DNA of 64,000 bases from Paraburkholderia ribeironis (GTDB lineage Bacteria; Pseudomonadota; Gammaproteobacteria; Burkholderiales; Burkholderiaceae), in NCBI RefSeq assembly GCF_900019265.1, contig NZ_CYGX02000095.1:1-64000 (forward strand). The letters run 5' to 3'. This document shows, one piece after another, positions 43,129-52,209 of the stretch. The notes under the pieces were generated by a model. The model made no database searches. It was not told where the DNA came from and worked only from the letters and a program-made list of their open reading frames with translations. Position numbers and translations under genes: made by a program. The stretch's first letter is position 1. Each line of letters begins with the position of its first letter.

Positions 43129-43141
43129 CGAACGATGTGGC

Positions 43142-43166
43142 AAGCGCCGGGCATCGCCCGGCGCTT
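43142..43166 (+). terminator. First hairpin after argH
   Basis: An 11-bp perfect stem AAGCGCCGGGC/GCCCGGCGCTT with a 3-nt loop, 13 nt after the argH stop. It has no T-tract of its own and probably works together with the next hairpin. Confidence 0.75.
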
Positions 43167-43171
43167 GCAGC

Positions 43172-43207
43172 AAAAAGCGAACTCGTCGATGGGTTCGCTT
43201 TTTTTTT
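43172..43207 (+). terminator. Rho-independent terminator after argH
   Basis: Stem AAAAAGCGAAC/GTTCGCTTTTT with a 10-nt loop and a run of nine T. Classic intrinsic terminator. Confidence 0.92.
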
Positions 43208-43251
43208 CGTCCTGGTCTGACAGCGTGCAAACGCACCGCACACGAAAGAAA

Positions 43252-43268
43252 GCCCGCACGAAGCGGGC
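43252..43268 (-). terminator. Short hairpin, possible minus-strand terminator
   Basis: GCCCGC/GCGGGC with a 5-nt loop; read on the minus strand it is followed by a T-rich tract. No minus-strand gene ends here, so its purpose is unclear. The rest of 43208-43462 holds no supported gene. Confidence 0.45.
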
Positions 43269-43462
43269 CAAATAAAAGACTTCCACCGATGCCTCTTGCA
43301 AGAGGCCATCAACGTGTAGGCGCGTTTTTTTGCGTCGACCAATCCCCGCACATTTCACGCCATTACATGCGCGCGCAACCGCACACAGAGGGCGAACGCC
43401 AATTGAATCCCGATGGTTTTCGACTACCATCAAGTAAGTCATGTTCGTGCTGTTCGCCGCCG

Positions 43463-44017
43463 ATGCTCCTCCGCACGCGTCACCTTCGCGGTCTCGCCAG
43501 ACGCCTCACTCGACGCTTCGTTGCATACGGCGGCACATCGTCGTGGCGCACGGATTGCGTGCTGCTCACCGGGGCTTTGGCCGTCACGGTGGCCGGCTGC
43601 ACGTTCACGCTGCCAGTCCACGAAAAGACTGTCGTCAGCACACCGGTCGCCGCCATCAATAGCTTGACGCTCGACGAGTACCGCAATGCGGTTGCCAAAC
43701 GCATCGTCGAACGCAACCCGTCCTATGTGTTGCACGGCAAGCCGCAAGCGATGCTGCGCTCGCTGGTGGTGGTGTCGTTTACGGTCGATGCGAATGGGCA
43801 CGTGGTGGAGTCGAAGATCTATCGCACCAACGGCGACGACGAAACCGAAAGCACCGCGCTCGCCACTCTGCGGCGCGCCGCGCCGCTGCCGCAACCGCCT
43901 GGCAAACTGCTGAATGGCCGTGGCCAGCTCGAGCTGTTCGAAGACTGGCTGTTCAATGACGACGGCAAGTTCCAATTACGCGAACTCGCGTCGCCGCAAG
44001 CGGAAACCTTCAACTGA
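43463..44017 (+). CDS. TonB C-terminal-domain lipoprotein-like protein
   Basis: About 184 residues. A hydrophobic stretch with a possible lipobox (GALAVTVAGC) near residue 40 suggests export. The C-terminal half is a TonB-type domain (RSLVVVSFTVDANGHVVESK, STALATLRRAAPLPQPPG). Unlike classical TonB it lacks a long Pro-rich spacer and has no ExbB/ExbD genes nearby, so a role in iron transport is not implied. The start is uncertain: the frame is open back to 43289 and none of the candidate starts has a good ribosome-binding site. Confidence 0.75.
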   Translation: MLLRTRHLRGLARRLTRRFVAYGGTSSWRTDCVLLTGALAVTVAGCTFTLPVHEKTVVSTPVAAINSLTLDEYRNAVAKRIVERNPSYVLHGKPQAMLRSLVVVSFTVDANGHVVESKIYRTNGDDETESTALATLRRAAPLPQPPGKLLNGRGQLELFEDWLFNDDGKFQLRELASPQAETFN

Positions 44018-44083
44018 ACCCGGTTTGAGCCGCGCCGATATCTTGTGGGGGGCGCGTCACGCACTAGCGCGCCGAACGCATCG

Positions 44084-44139
44084 AACACGTCAACACGTCA
44101 ACACATCAACACGCCAACACGCCAACACGCCAACACGTT
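44084..44139. repeat. Octanucleotide tandem repeat (AACACGYC)
   Basis: Seven consecutive 8-nt units (AACACGTC, AACACATC, AACACGCC variants). It lies in the gene-free gap 44018-44607, where frames on either strand have Arg/His-rich, domain-free translations. Confidence 0.92.
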
Positions 44140-44607
44140 GGACACACCGGACCTTGTGCCGCCATTGCTGCGCGAGGGCGACGCTCGCTATAATTTTCCG
44201 ATTCCCTGCGCCGGAGTCTTCCGGCATGGCTCACGCCGCCCGCACACCCGCTGGTGCGACGCGCAGCCGATTGAAACGCCGCCGCGCCATCCGCGAGCGG
44301 CGCCTGCCCGATGCGCGATGCACGCGACGCCTGATGCCGGACGATCAGCGCGTCGTGCCGCAACGGCCGCTCGTCACCCGCACGCGTCACGCAACCCACC
44401 GGGCTACTCTGCTGGCACGGCCGCTTGCGCGGGCGAATGGCGGCAGCAGCCGTTGTATGCTGTTGCGTCGTCGCTGGCGTGGTGTGTGGCTTCATAGCAG
44501 CCCGCGACGCACGCAGAACCTGCAACCTGAACAAAAATACTGCCCTCGCGTGCCGCCAATCTTCCATGCACGGCGCGCGGCGGCCTCACGACACATGGAG
44601 ACCCTGC

Positions 44608-45915
44608 ATGTCCACTTCGCCGATTTCCGCCGCTCAGCCCGATGCAAGCGGGCAAAACAGTAGCGCGCGGATCATCTTCGCGAGCTTCATCGGCACCGCA
44701 ATCGAGTTCTACGATTTCTACGTCTACGCGACCGCCGCGGCGCTCGTCATCGGACCGGTGTTTTTCCCGCACAGCTCGGCCACCGCGCAGGCGTTGTCGG
44801 CGTTCGTCACCTTCGGCATCGCCTTCGTCGCGCGGCCGATCGGCTCGTTTCTGTTCGGCCATTTCGGCGACCGCATCGGTCGTAAATCGACGCTGGTCGC
44901 TTCGCTGCTGGTAATGGGCCTGTCGACCACGCTGATCGGCTTCGTGCCGGGCTACGACGCGATCGGCAGCCTCGCGCCGATCCTGCTGTGCGTGCTGCGC
45001 TTCGGCCAGGGCATCGGCCTCGGCGGCGAATGGGGCGGCGCGGCGCTGCTCGCCACCGAGAATGCGCCGGCCGGCAAGCGCGGCTGGTTCGGCATGTTCC
45101 CGCAACTCGGACCGTCGATCGGCTTTCTCGCGTCCAATGGCTTGTTCTTCGCGCTGGCCATGTCGTTGAGCGACGAGCAGTTCCGCAGCTGGGGCTGGCG
45201 CGTGCCGTTCCTCGTCAGCTCGGTGCTGGTCGCGCTCGGCTTGTACGTGCGGTTGAAGATCGCCGAGACGCCGGCGTTCCAGGCGGCCATCGAGCGCAAG
45301 GAACGCGTCAAGGTGCCGATCGCCACGCTGCTGTCGCAACACTGGCTGCCCACTGTGCTCGGCGCACTCGCGATGGTGGTCTGCTACACGTTGTTCTACA
45401 ACGCCACTACGTTCTCGCTGTCATATGGCGTGTCGGCGCTGCATATTCCGCGGCAGACGTTCCTTGGGCTGTTGTGCATCGCGGTGGTGTTCATGGCGCT
45501 CGCCACGCCGCTGTCGGCGCGCGCCAGCGACCGCTTCGGGCGCAAGCCGGTGCTGATCACCGGCATCATCGCGGCGATCCTCTCGGGCTTCACGACGGCG
45601 CCGCTGCTCGGCAGCGGAGAACCGCTGCTGGTGCTGCTGTTCCTCGTGATCCAGCTGTTCCTGATGGGCGTGACCTTCGCGCCGATGGGCGCACTGCTGC
45701 CGGAACTGTTTCCGACCAACGTGCGTTACACCGGCGCGGGTGTCGCGTATAACCTGGGCGGGATTCTCGGCGCATCGGTCGCGCCGTATATCGCCCAGCT
45801 GCTCGCCGCGCACGGCGGCTTGCCGTGGGTCGGCGCGTATGTGTCGGTTGCCGCCGCTGTCAGTCTGATCGGCGTGCTGTGCATGCGCGAAACGCGCGAT
45901 ACGCACCTGATGTAA
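44608..45915 (+). CDS. MFS transporter, metabolite:H+ symporter (MHS) family
   Basis: 435 residues with 12 predicted helices. The start IIFASFIGTAIEFYDFYVYA and the loop GHFGDRIGRKSTLV, followed by LRFGQGIGLGGEWGGAALL, are hallmarks of the MHS family (ProP, ShiA, KgtP). Substrates in the family include shikimate, alpha-ketoglutarate, citrate and betaine; which applies here cannot be told. ATG 44608 has a GGAGA site; the longer frame from 44425 runs through repeat-flanking DNA and was rejected. Confidence 0.93.
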   Translation: MSTSPISAAQPDASGQNSSARIIFASFIGTAIEFYDFYVYATAAALVIGPVFFPHSSATAQALSAFVTFGIAFVARPIGSFLFGHFGDRIGRKSTLVASLLVMGLSTTLIGFVPGYDAIGSLAPILLCVLRFGQGIGLGGEWGGAALLATENAPAGKRGWFGMFPQLGPSIGFLASNGLFFALAMSLSDEQFRSWGWRVPFLVSSVLVALGLYVRLKIAETPAFQAAIERKERVKVPIATLLSQHWLPTVLGALAMVVCYTLFYNATTFSLSYGVSALHIPRQTFLGLLCIAVVFMALATPLSARASDRFGRKPVLITGIIAAILSGFTTAPLLGSGEPLLVLLFLVIQLFLMGVTFAPMGALLPELFPTNVRYTGAGVAYNLGGILGASVAPYIAQLLAAHGGLPWVGAYVSVAAAVSLIGVLCMRETRDTHLM

Positions 45916-46150
45916 TCCAGCGCGCCGCAATGGCGCGTTAGTCGTCTGCAAATGCTGCAGATGCGATGCCGTCGCGCGCATGTTTTCTCGCGCGACGGCA
46001 CCGGCTGAAACTCGCCTTGCGCTCTTCTGTATTACGCTCTTATTACTCGCTGATTATCCAGCACTCCTGCGTAAATCCCCTGGCCTTACGCGCCATTCTG
46101 ATTTGCCTATACTCGGCCTTGAAAACCCTAAAACAAACAGGGAGGCTGGG

Positions 46151-46330
46151 ATGAACATTCATCTTCACAACGCGGACGTCGTGATGATCATCGCGCTGGC
46201 GCTGCTCGGTTCGTTGCTGCTGGCGTTGCGCTTTCGTCCAGCGACGTGGAAGGGCATTGTCGTCGAAGCGTTGGCTGCGAACGCGGCCGCCATTGCGGCG
46301 GTAGTCGCGTTCGAATTGCTGGTGGCTTGA
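46151..46330 (+). CDS. Small membrane protein
   Basis: 59 residues with two hydrophobic segments (VVMIIALALLGSLLLAL and AANAAAIAAVVAFELLVA) separated by a short basic loop (RFRPATWKG). It has a good GGGAGG site before the ATG. No family recognised. It stands alone. Confidence 0.65.
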   Translation: MNIHLHNADVVMIIALALLGSLLLALRFRPATWKGIVVEALAANAAAIAAVVAFELLVA

Positions 46331-46362
46331 CTGGCTTATCGGTCTAAGCGGTCCTGGCGGTC

Positions 46363-46503
46363 TTATCGGTAATAGTAACCGCCGCCGTGGTGGTAGTAGC
46401 CGCCACCGCCGTAGTAGTAACCGGGGGCCGGCGCGACGATGCAGCCGCCGAGCGCCGTTGCCAGCAGCGTGCCCGCGACGAGAGTCAGGATCAAGCGTTT
46501 CAT
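46363..46503 (-). CDS. Tiny Gly/Tyr-rich lipoprotein
   Basis: 46 residues. Signal peptide with lipobox (LLATALGGC, Cys21) followed by a mature part of only about 25 residues rich in Tyr, Gly and His (YYYGGGGYYHH). ATG 46503 has an AAGGAG site at proper distance, which supports a real gene. Similar tiny YHHGG lipoproteins are common in Burkholderia genomes; function unknown. Confidence 0.7.
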   Translation of the reverse strand: MKRLILTLVAGTLLATALGGCIVAPAPGYYYGGGGYYHHGGGYYYR

Positions 46504-47116
46504 ATTGTTCTCCTTCGAGTCAGATTGATTCGAGCCACAACCCCGAATGACCTGATTGAACACGACGCCGCCTCGTCGGAACGTTGCCATTTGTAAGAGA
46601 AAATCACCAAGCTGTTACATGGTCGGCGCGTGTCAATCGTCGTGTCCGAAGCATGCGCGTGCCTGACTCACAGCCGCGGAAAACACCGCCTATACTGCGT
46701 TGAACATGCTCTTGCGGCGCATGCCTTGCTGGCGTGGCGTATGCGGCTCGACGGGTGGTCGATGGACACCGGTTTGAACACCAGCACGCCGCGCGGTAGC
46801 GCTCGGCCACTTCGACCGAGTGTCTGTGAGCGCGTACAGCATTCAACGAAAAGCGACAGATTTAACAGGCGTGTAATGCACGACTGCGGCACGACTGCGG
46901 CACGACTCGCAGCACGAATCGCGGCACGAGTCGCAGCCTTCGTTCCGCCGACACGGCAGCAAGATGGTGATTTGCGACGATTCCTCTGCGCCCGCTGTTC
47001 CCCGACGCGGGCGTTTTCGAGGCGTAACGTGACAGCGCCCGTTGCTTGGGCGGACGGCACGTCACGCCTCTTTTTCTATTGAGCAAACGATTGCGCGACA
47101 GCGCGACAAGCTGCGC
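46504..47116. other. Gene-free region with degenerate 11-nt repeat
   Basis: About 610 bp between a tiny lipoprotein gene and the waaC stop. At 46878-46935 five imperfect units of 11-12 nt (GCACGACTGCG and variants such as GCACGAATCGCG) lie in tandem. No supported gene; overlapping frames are Arg/Ala-rich. Confidence 0.5.
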
Positions 47117-48124
47117 TCAGGCGACGGCTGAACGGCGGACCTGCATCGCGGGCTCGCGTGGACTCGCATACACGTGGTCGATCGCAGCGAGAGCGGCACT
47201 GACGGGCGGCACCGAGCGGCCGTCGCCGACCGAGATCGAGCGATACGGCGATTCGATGCCGCAATGCGATGGCGAGGTCGCCACGAAGATCATCACGGTG
47301 CGCTTCTGCAACGCATGCGCAAGATGAACAAAGCCGGTATCGGTGCCGACCACCAGCGCGCAGGCGTCGATCATCTGCGCGATTCCGGTCACGCTCATTT
47401 GCGGCAGCACCGTCGAGCCCGGCACCTGGACGGCGATCTGCTCCGCCTCGGCGCGCTCGCCGGCCGAGCCCCACGGCAACATCACGCGAAAGCCGCGCTG
47501 TGTGAGCTCGCGGCCAACCGCCACCCAATGATTCGATGGCCACTTCTTCTCGTTCTTCGAAGTGGAGTGAAAGAACGCCGCGACGGGCGCGCCGTCGACC
47601 GTGAATGGCGGATTGACCGGTTCGGGCAGGCGCAGGTTGTAGAGCGCCGGGCCTTCCACCTCGTAGCCCAGCGCCTCGCTCGCGCTGATCCGCATGCCAT
47701 GCCATGCATTGCACTGCGGACGCGGGCCGAATCGTCCGGTGTACGCGAATGCGGCGCCGCGCTCGCCCAGATCCTGGGACTGGTAGCCGATGCGCCGCGA
47801 CGAGCGGGCGAGAAACGCGATGATCGCGCTCTTGTAGACGCCGTGAATGTCGATGATGAAATCGTAGTGATGCACCCGCAGCTCGGCGATCGACGCCCAG
47901 ATCGCCTTCAGATCGTCCCAACGGCGGGTCTTCTTGAAGCGGCGCAGCGGCGCGCACAGCACGCGGTCGATGCTTTCGTTCCACTGCACCAGTTCGGCGA
48001 ATGCCTCATCACCCGCCCAATCGACCTGAACGCCCGGAAACGCGCGTTTGATATCGGCGACGACCGGCAACGCCTGCACGATATCGCCGAGAGACGTGAC
48101 CTTGACGATAAGGACTCGCTTCAT
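47117..48124 (-). CDS. waaC: Lipopolysaccharide heptosyltransferase I
   Basis: 335 residues, GT9 family. It adds the first heptose to Kdo of the LPS inner core on the cytoplasmic face. The start MKRVLIVKVTSLGDIVQALP is diagnostic, with DFIIDIHGVYKSAI, FFHSTSKNEKKWP and the nucleotide-sugar site ALVVGTDTGFVHLAHAL. Length is usual for WaaC. No other LPS gene is adjacent; it diverges from a CLC gene. Confidence 0.93.
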   Translation of the reverse strand: MKRVLIVKVTSLGDIVQALPVVADIKRAFPGVQVDWAGDEAFAELVQWNESIDRVLCAPLRRFKKTRRWDDLKAIWASIAELRVHHYDFIIDIHGVYKSAIIAFLARSSRRIGYQSQDLGERGAAFAYTGRFGPRPQCNAWHGMRISASEALGYEVEGPALYNLRLPEPVNPPFTVDGAPVAAFFHSTSKNEKKWPSNHWVAVGRELTQRGFRVMLPWGSAGERAEAEQIAVQVPGSTVLPQMSVTGIAQMIDACALVVGTDTGFVHLAHALQKRTVMIFVATSPSHCGIESPYRSISVGDGRSVPPVSAALAAIDHVYASPREPAMQVRRSAVA

Positions 48125-48336
48125 TGAAGACCTGTTAATTGTTCGAAAATGAATTCATTCTAGTCGACGATTGAAACATTCCTCCCCAAATCGTACATTG
48201 CGCGGGCTGCTTCTCAATACGACTTATTACATTATCAACCTGACAATTGGCTATTCTGCCGTATTTCAAAATACTTTCGCCGATATCCACCGACGCCGCG
48301 GGTCTTATACTGCATTCTTTGCGCCCGCACTTCGTC

Positions 48337-49785
48337 ATGTCCCAGCCCTTCCCTCTGCGTTCATCCGCACTCATGCGTCGCGCGAAACGCCTCTGGCGGC
48401 AATATGGCATTTTCTGGCTCGGTGCGATCGCGGTCGGCCTGGTCGCGGTGCTGTACGCACGATTGATCGATTGGGGCTACGCCGAGTTCCGCACATTGCA
48501 ACACCGGTTCGTGTGGGCGCCGCTGATCGTCACGCCCGCGATCGCGGCGCTTGCCGTCTGGCTCACGCGCACCTTCTTTCGCGGCGCCGAAGGCAGCGGC
48601 ATCCCACAGGTGATCGCCACGCTTCATTCGAAGCCCGCCGAATACGGCGCGCGGCTGCTGTCTTGGCGGATCCTGTTCGGCAAGATCGCCGTATCGTTCC
48701 TGGGGATTCTGGGCGGCTTCACGATCGGCCGCGAAGGACCGACCGTGCAGGTCGGCGCAGCGGTGATGTTCAACCTGCGGCGACTCTATCCACGCTCGAA
48801 CGCGCTGATCGAGCGGCAACTGGTGCTGGCCGGCGCGGCCGCGGGCCTGTCCGCCGCGTTCAACACGCCGCTTGCCGGCATCGTGTTCGCAATCGAGGAA
48901 TTGACGCGCAGCTTTGAAGCGCGCACGAGCGGCGTGCTGATTACCGCGATCATCATCGCCGGCGTGGTCGCGCTCGGACTGAACGGCAACTACACCTACT
49001 TCGGCACCATCCAGATCGGCGTGCACTTCCCCGATCTGCTGGCGCTCGCCGTGCTGCTCACCGCCATCGTCACGGGAATCGCGGGCGGCGTGTTCGGCTG
49101 GCTGCTGTTGAATACGGCGCGCTGGATTCCCGCGCCGCTGCGCCAGTTGCATGGCGAGCGGCCGGTCGTGTTCGCCGCGCTGTGCGGGTTCGCGATCGCG
49201 GTGGTCGGGCTGGTTGCGGGCGGCGCGACGTTCGGCAGCGGCTATGCGGAAGCGCGCGGACTACTCGACGGACACGAGCAGATGTCGGTGTTCTATCCGT
49301 TCCTGAAGATGATCGCGATGATCGGTTCCTACCTGCCCGGCATTCCGGGCGGCATCTTTGCGCCGTCGCTGTCGATCGGCGCGGGCTTCGGCAATCTGCT
49401 GCACATGGTGTTCGACACGATGCAGTTGCCGATGCTGATCGCGCTCGCGATGGTCGGCTATCTGGCCGCCGTCACGCAGTCGCCGATCACGTCGTTCGTG
49501 ATCGTGATGGAGATGATCGACGGCCACGCGCTGGTGATTTCGCTGATGGCCACCGCGTTGATTGCGAGCCGCGTGTCGCGCCTGTTCGCGCCGCCGCTGT
49601 ATGAGTCGCTGGCGCAGCGCTATATGGCGCCGCTGCCGCGACCGGCGCCCGCGCCGGTGCCTGAAGTGCCCGAGGTTCAAGCGCCTGAGGTTCAAGCCCA
49701 TGCAGCCGACGCGTCCGAACCGGCGGCGCAACAGGTCGACGGCAAGCCGTCCGCTGATGACGGCACGGATGCCCGGCACCGATAG
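48337..49785 (+). CDS. CLC-family chloride channel/transporter
   Basis: 482 residues, CLC family. Visible: GSGIPQV (chloride-binding Ser), GREGPTVQVGA (gating Glu), AFNTPLAGIVFAIEEL (internal proton Glu), and GSYLPGIPGGIFAPSLSIGAG. Keeping both glutamates suggests a Cl-/H+ antiporter of the ClcA/ClcB type rather than a channel. The C-terminal 60 residues are Pro/Ala/Val-rich and probably disordered, with no CBS domains. Start chosen at ATG 48337 rather than an upstream in-frame codon at 48247. Confidence 0.92.
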   Translation: MSQPFPLRSSALMRRAKRLWRQYGIFWLGAIAVGLVAVLYARLIDWGYAEFRTLQHRFVWAPLIVTPAIAALAVWLTRTFFRGAEGSGIPQVIATLHSKPAEYGARLLSWRILFGKIAVSFLGILGGFTIGREGPTVQVGAAVMFNLRRLYPRSNALIERQLVLAGAAAGLSAAFNTPLAGIVFAIEELTRSFEARTSGVLITAIIIAGVVALGLNGNYTYFGTIQIGVHFPDLLALAVLLTAIVTGIAGGVFGWLLLNTARWIPAPLRQLHGERPVVFAALCGFAIAVVGLVAGGATFGSGYAEARGLLDGHEQMSVFYPFLKMIAMIGSYLPGIPGGIFAPSLSIGAGFGNLLHMVFDTMQLPMLIALAMVGYLAAVTQSPITSFVIVMEMIDGHALVISLMATALIASRVSRLFAPPLYESLAQRYMAPLPRPAPAPVPEVPEVQAPEVQAHAADASEPAAQQVDGKPSADDGTDARHR

Positions 49786-49869
49786 TCGACGCTGCGTACC
49801 GCGTGCGGCACGCGGCCTCAGGTCATCTCAATGCAACACCGCGCACCGCACATCAGGAAGAACGCACGA

Positions 49870-50124
49870 TCACACCTGGGGTATTTCGATCTTGACCTCG
49901 AGCACTTCGAGGTCGTCCTGACGTTCGAGGCTCACGCGAATATCGTCATCGGAAATCTTCACGTACTTCGAAATCACGGCCACCAGTTCGCGTTGCAACG
50001 CAGGCAGATAATCGGCGGGTGCATGGCCGCCCGCGCGCTCGTGCGCGATGATTAACTGCAGGCGTTCCTTCGCTACCGACGCGGACTTTTTCTTCTCGCC
50101 CAGCAAAAACGAAAGAATCGACAT
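49870..50124 (-). CDS. minE: Cell division topological specificity factor MinE
   Basis: 84 residues. MSILSFLLG forms the membrane-binding helix, KERLQLIIAHERAG the MinD-interaction segment, and the remainder the dimerisation domain (VAVISKYVKISDDDIRVSLE). It stimulates MinD ATPase and drives the pole-to-pole oscillation that restricts septum placement. Last gene of minC-minD-minE, 14 nt after minD. Confidence 0.97.
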   Translation of the reverse strand: MSILSFLLGEKKKSASVAKERLQLIIAHERAGGHAPADYLPALQRELVAVISKYVKISDDDIRVSLERQDDLEVLEVKIEIPQV

Positions 50125-50138
50125 TGCGTGCGCTCCCC

Positions 50139-50954
50139 TTACTTGGTGCCGAAGAGGCGCTGCAGCAGCCCGGGCTTCTGGTAGTCGGTAAAGCGAAGCG
50201 ACTTCTGCTCGCCGAGGAAACGCGACACGACGTCCTTATAGGCTTCGGCCACATCGGTGCCGTCGAGGTGCACCGCCGGCAAGCCCTGGTTCGACGCATG
50301 CAGCACCGCTTCCGATTCCGGAATCACGCCGATCAGATCGATGCGCAGAATTTCCTGGATGTCGGTGAGCGACAGCATTTCGCCTTCGCTGACACGCTTG
50401 GGGTTGTAGCGGGTGATCAGCAGGTGTTCCTTGATCGGCTCCTTGCCGTCGATCGCGCGCTTGGTCTTCGACGACAGGATGCCGAGGATGCGGTCCGAGT
50501 CGCGCACCGACGACACTTCCGGATTCGTGACGATCAGCGCTTCGTCGGCGAAGTGCATCGCGAGCAGCGCGCCCGACTCGATACCGGCTGGCGAATCGCA
50601 AACGATGTAGGCGAAGTCCATCGCGATCAGATCGTTGATGACCTTCTCGACGCCTTCCATGGTCAGCGCGTCTTTATCGCGCGTTTGCGAAGCCGGCAGG
50701 ATGAACAGGTTCTCGCACTTCTTGTCCTTGATCAGCGCCTGGTTCAGGTTGGCTTCGCCCTGGATCACGTTGATCAGGTCGTACACCACACGGCGCTCGC
50801 AGCCCATGATGAGATCGAGGTTACGCAGGCCGACGTCGAAGTCGATCACGGCGGTCTTGCTGCCACGCAATGCGAGGGCCGATGCAAAACTCGCGCTCGT
50901 GGTCGTCTTGCCCACGCCACCCTTGCCCGAAGTCACCACAATGATTTTTGCCAT
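50139..50954 (-). CDS. minD: Septum site-determining ATPase MinD
   Basis: 271 residues. Deviant Walker A GKGGVGKTTTSA (about 10-21), AVIDFDVGLRNLDLIMG, VCDSPAGIE, and a C-terminal amphipathic membrane helix (QKPGLLQRLFG). It binds the membrane in its ATP form and recruits MinC to block FtsZ ring formation away from mid-cell. Located between minC and minE. Confidence 0.97.
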   Translation of the reverse strand: MAKIIVVTSGKGGVGKTTTSASFASALALRGSKTAVIDFDVGLRNLDLIMGCERRVVYDLINVIQGEANLNQALIKDKKCENLFILPASQTRDKDALTMEGVEKVINDLIAMDFAYIVCDSPAGIESGALLAMHFADEALIVTNPEVSSVRDSDRILGILSSKTKRAIDGKEPIKEHLLITRYNPKRVSEGEMLSLTDIQEILRIDLIGVIPESEAVLHASNQGLPAVHLDGTDVAEAYKDVVSRFLGEQKSLRFTDYQKPGLLQRLFGTK

Positions 50955-51058
50955 TACCCTTACCTTGTGTTCGTCAAATGCGTCAATTATGTACGGTCAT
51001 ATTTGCCGTGAAACGCCGCGTGTCGCCATCGCTCAGGGCCACGCGCGCTTCGCGTCGC

Positions 51059-51916
51059 TTATGTGAGCCGCAGTGGTTCGATCATCAATTTCTCTTGTTC
51101 CAGCCAGATCTGCACCGGCTTGCCGAGCACGTCGGCCGGCAGCGGGTTCTCGGTCGTTCGATAGATGCCCGCGATCGAGATGAGTTCCGGCTCGAGACAC
51201 GTGCAGAAAATGCGTGCGTCGTGATTGCCCTGCACGCCGGCCAATGCGCGGCCGCGCAGCGGCGCGTAAATATGGATGTTGCCTTCCGCGATCACTTCCG
51301 CGCCGTAGCTCACGAGACCGAGCACGACCAGATCGCCCTTCGCGTAGATGCGCTGACCGGAGCGCAGCGGCTTGTCGACCACCATCGTTTGCGACGAGGT
51401 GGCGAGCCGCACCGGCTCCGCGGCAGGCACCGGCTCGACCGCTGCGGCGGCGGGTGTCTCGGCTGCGGGCGTCCCGGCTGCGGGCACCTCGGCTGCGGAT
51501 GCGCCGGCGGCGGGTGTGCCCGCGTTCGACCCGTCGGCAACCGGCGCTTGCACCACCGCGTTCGCGCCGTCTTCGTCCGCCGATTTCGACGCAGCGCCGC
51601 GGCGATCGCGTGCTTCGAGCAGCGGCAACGCCGATTCGGCCGCCCACGTCTGCTGCGCGTCGGCGACCACGCCGACCGGGCGCATGCGCACGCTATCGAG
51701 CAGTTGCGCGATGTCGGCGAGCGGCACGCGCTCGTCATCGGCGAGACGCCGCACGTCGATCGCGACGACATCGTTAGCGAAAAATTCGGGGGTCGCCTCG
51801 AAGCGCCGGGTCAGCTCGGCACGCATGGCCTCGAGGTCGGTGGTCTTGAGCACGAACAGGAGCGTATCGACAGAGCCGCTGCGAAGTTCGAAAAAGGGCG
51901 ATTTCTTGGGCGACAT
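51059..51916 (-). CDS. minC: Septum site-determining protein MinC
   Basis: About 285 residues. N-terminal FtsZ-inhibitory domain (PFFELRSGSVDTLLFVLKTT), then an unusually long Ala/Pro/Glu-rich linker (about residues 120-170, with repeated AAGTPAAE-like units), then the C-terminal beta-helical dimerisation and MinD-binding domain (LRSGQRIYAKGDLVVLG, IYAPLRGRALAGVQGN). ATG 51916 is preferred over an upstream TTG at 51928. Confidence 0.95.
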   Translation of the reverse strand: MSPKKSPFFELRSGSVDTLLFVLKTTDLEAMRAELTRRFEATPEFFANDVVAIDVRRLADDERVPLADIAQLLDSVRMRPVGVVADAQQTWAAESALPLLEARDRRGAASKSADEDGANAVVQAPVADGSNAGTPAAGASAAEVPAAGTPAAETPAAAAVEPVPAAEPVRLATSSQTMVVDKPLRSGQRIYAKGDLVVLGLVSYGAEVIAEGNIHIYAPLRGRALAGVQGNHDARIFCTCLEPELISIAGIYRTTENPLPADVLGKPVQIWLEQEKLMIEPLRLT

Positions 51917-52209
51917 AGCGTTCGGCAAAAAATTTTGCGTATTTTACAGGCGTCCACGCGTGCGGACAGCTTTTTTGCCGGAACATGAGCCACTTCGATT
52001 GCGGCGTGGCCATGTGTTGGCCATTGGGAGGGCGTCGGGCCGATGGAGGAGTCCATGGCCAAATCGCTAATCGAGTCGATCATCGAGTCGATCACCGGGC
52101 CAATGAGCGGTTCGACCATCATGTCGATGGGCCGGTCGCTCACGCGGCCACGATTGCTGCACAGATGCGCGAGGAAATCGAGCGGCAGGCTGTTGCGCCG
52201 CTCGCGAGA
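51917..52209. other. Spacer between minC and GNAT, no gene
   Basis: About 290 bp. It contains a direct repeat ATCGAGTCGATC (near 52069-52092). Holds the minC promoter by position. No supported gene. Confidence 0.4.
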
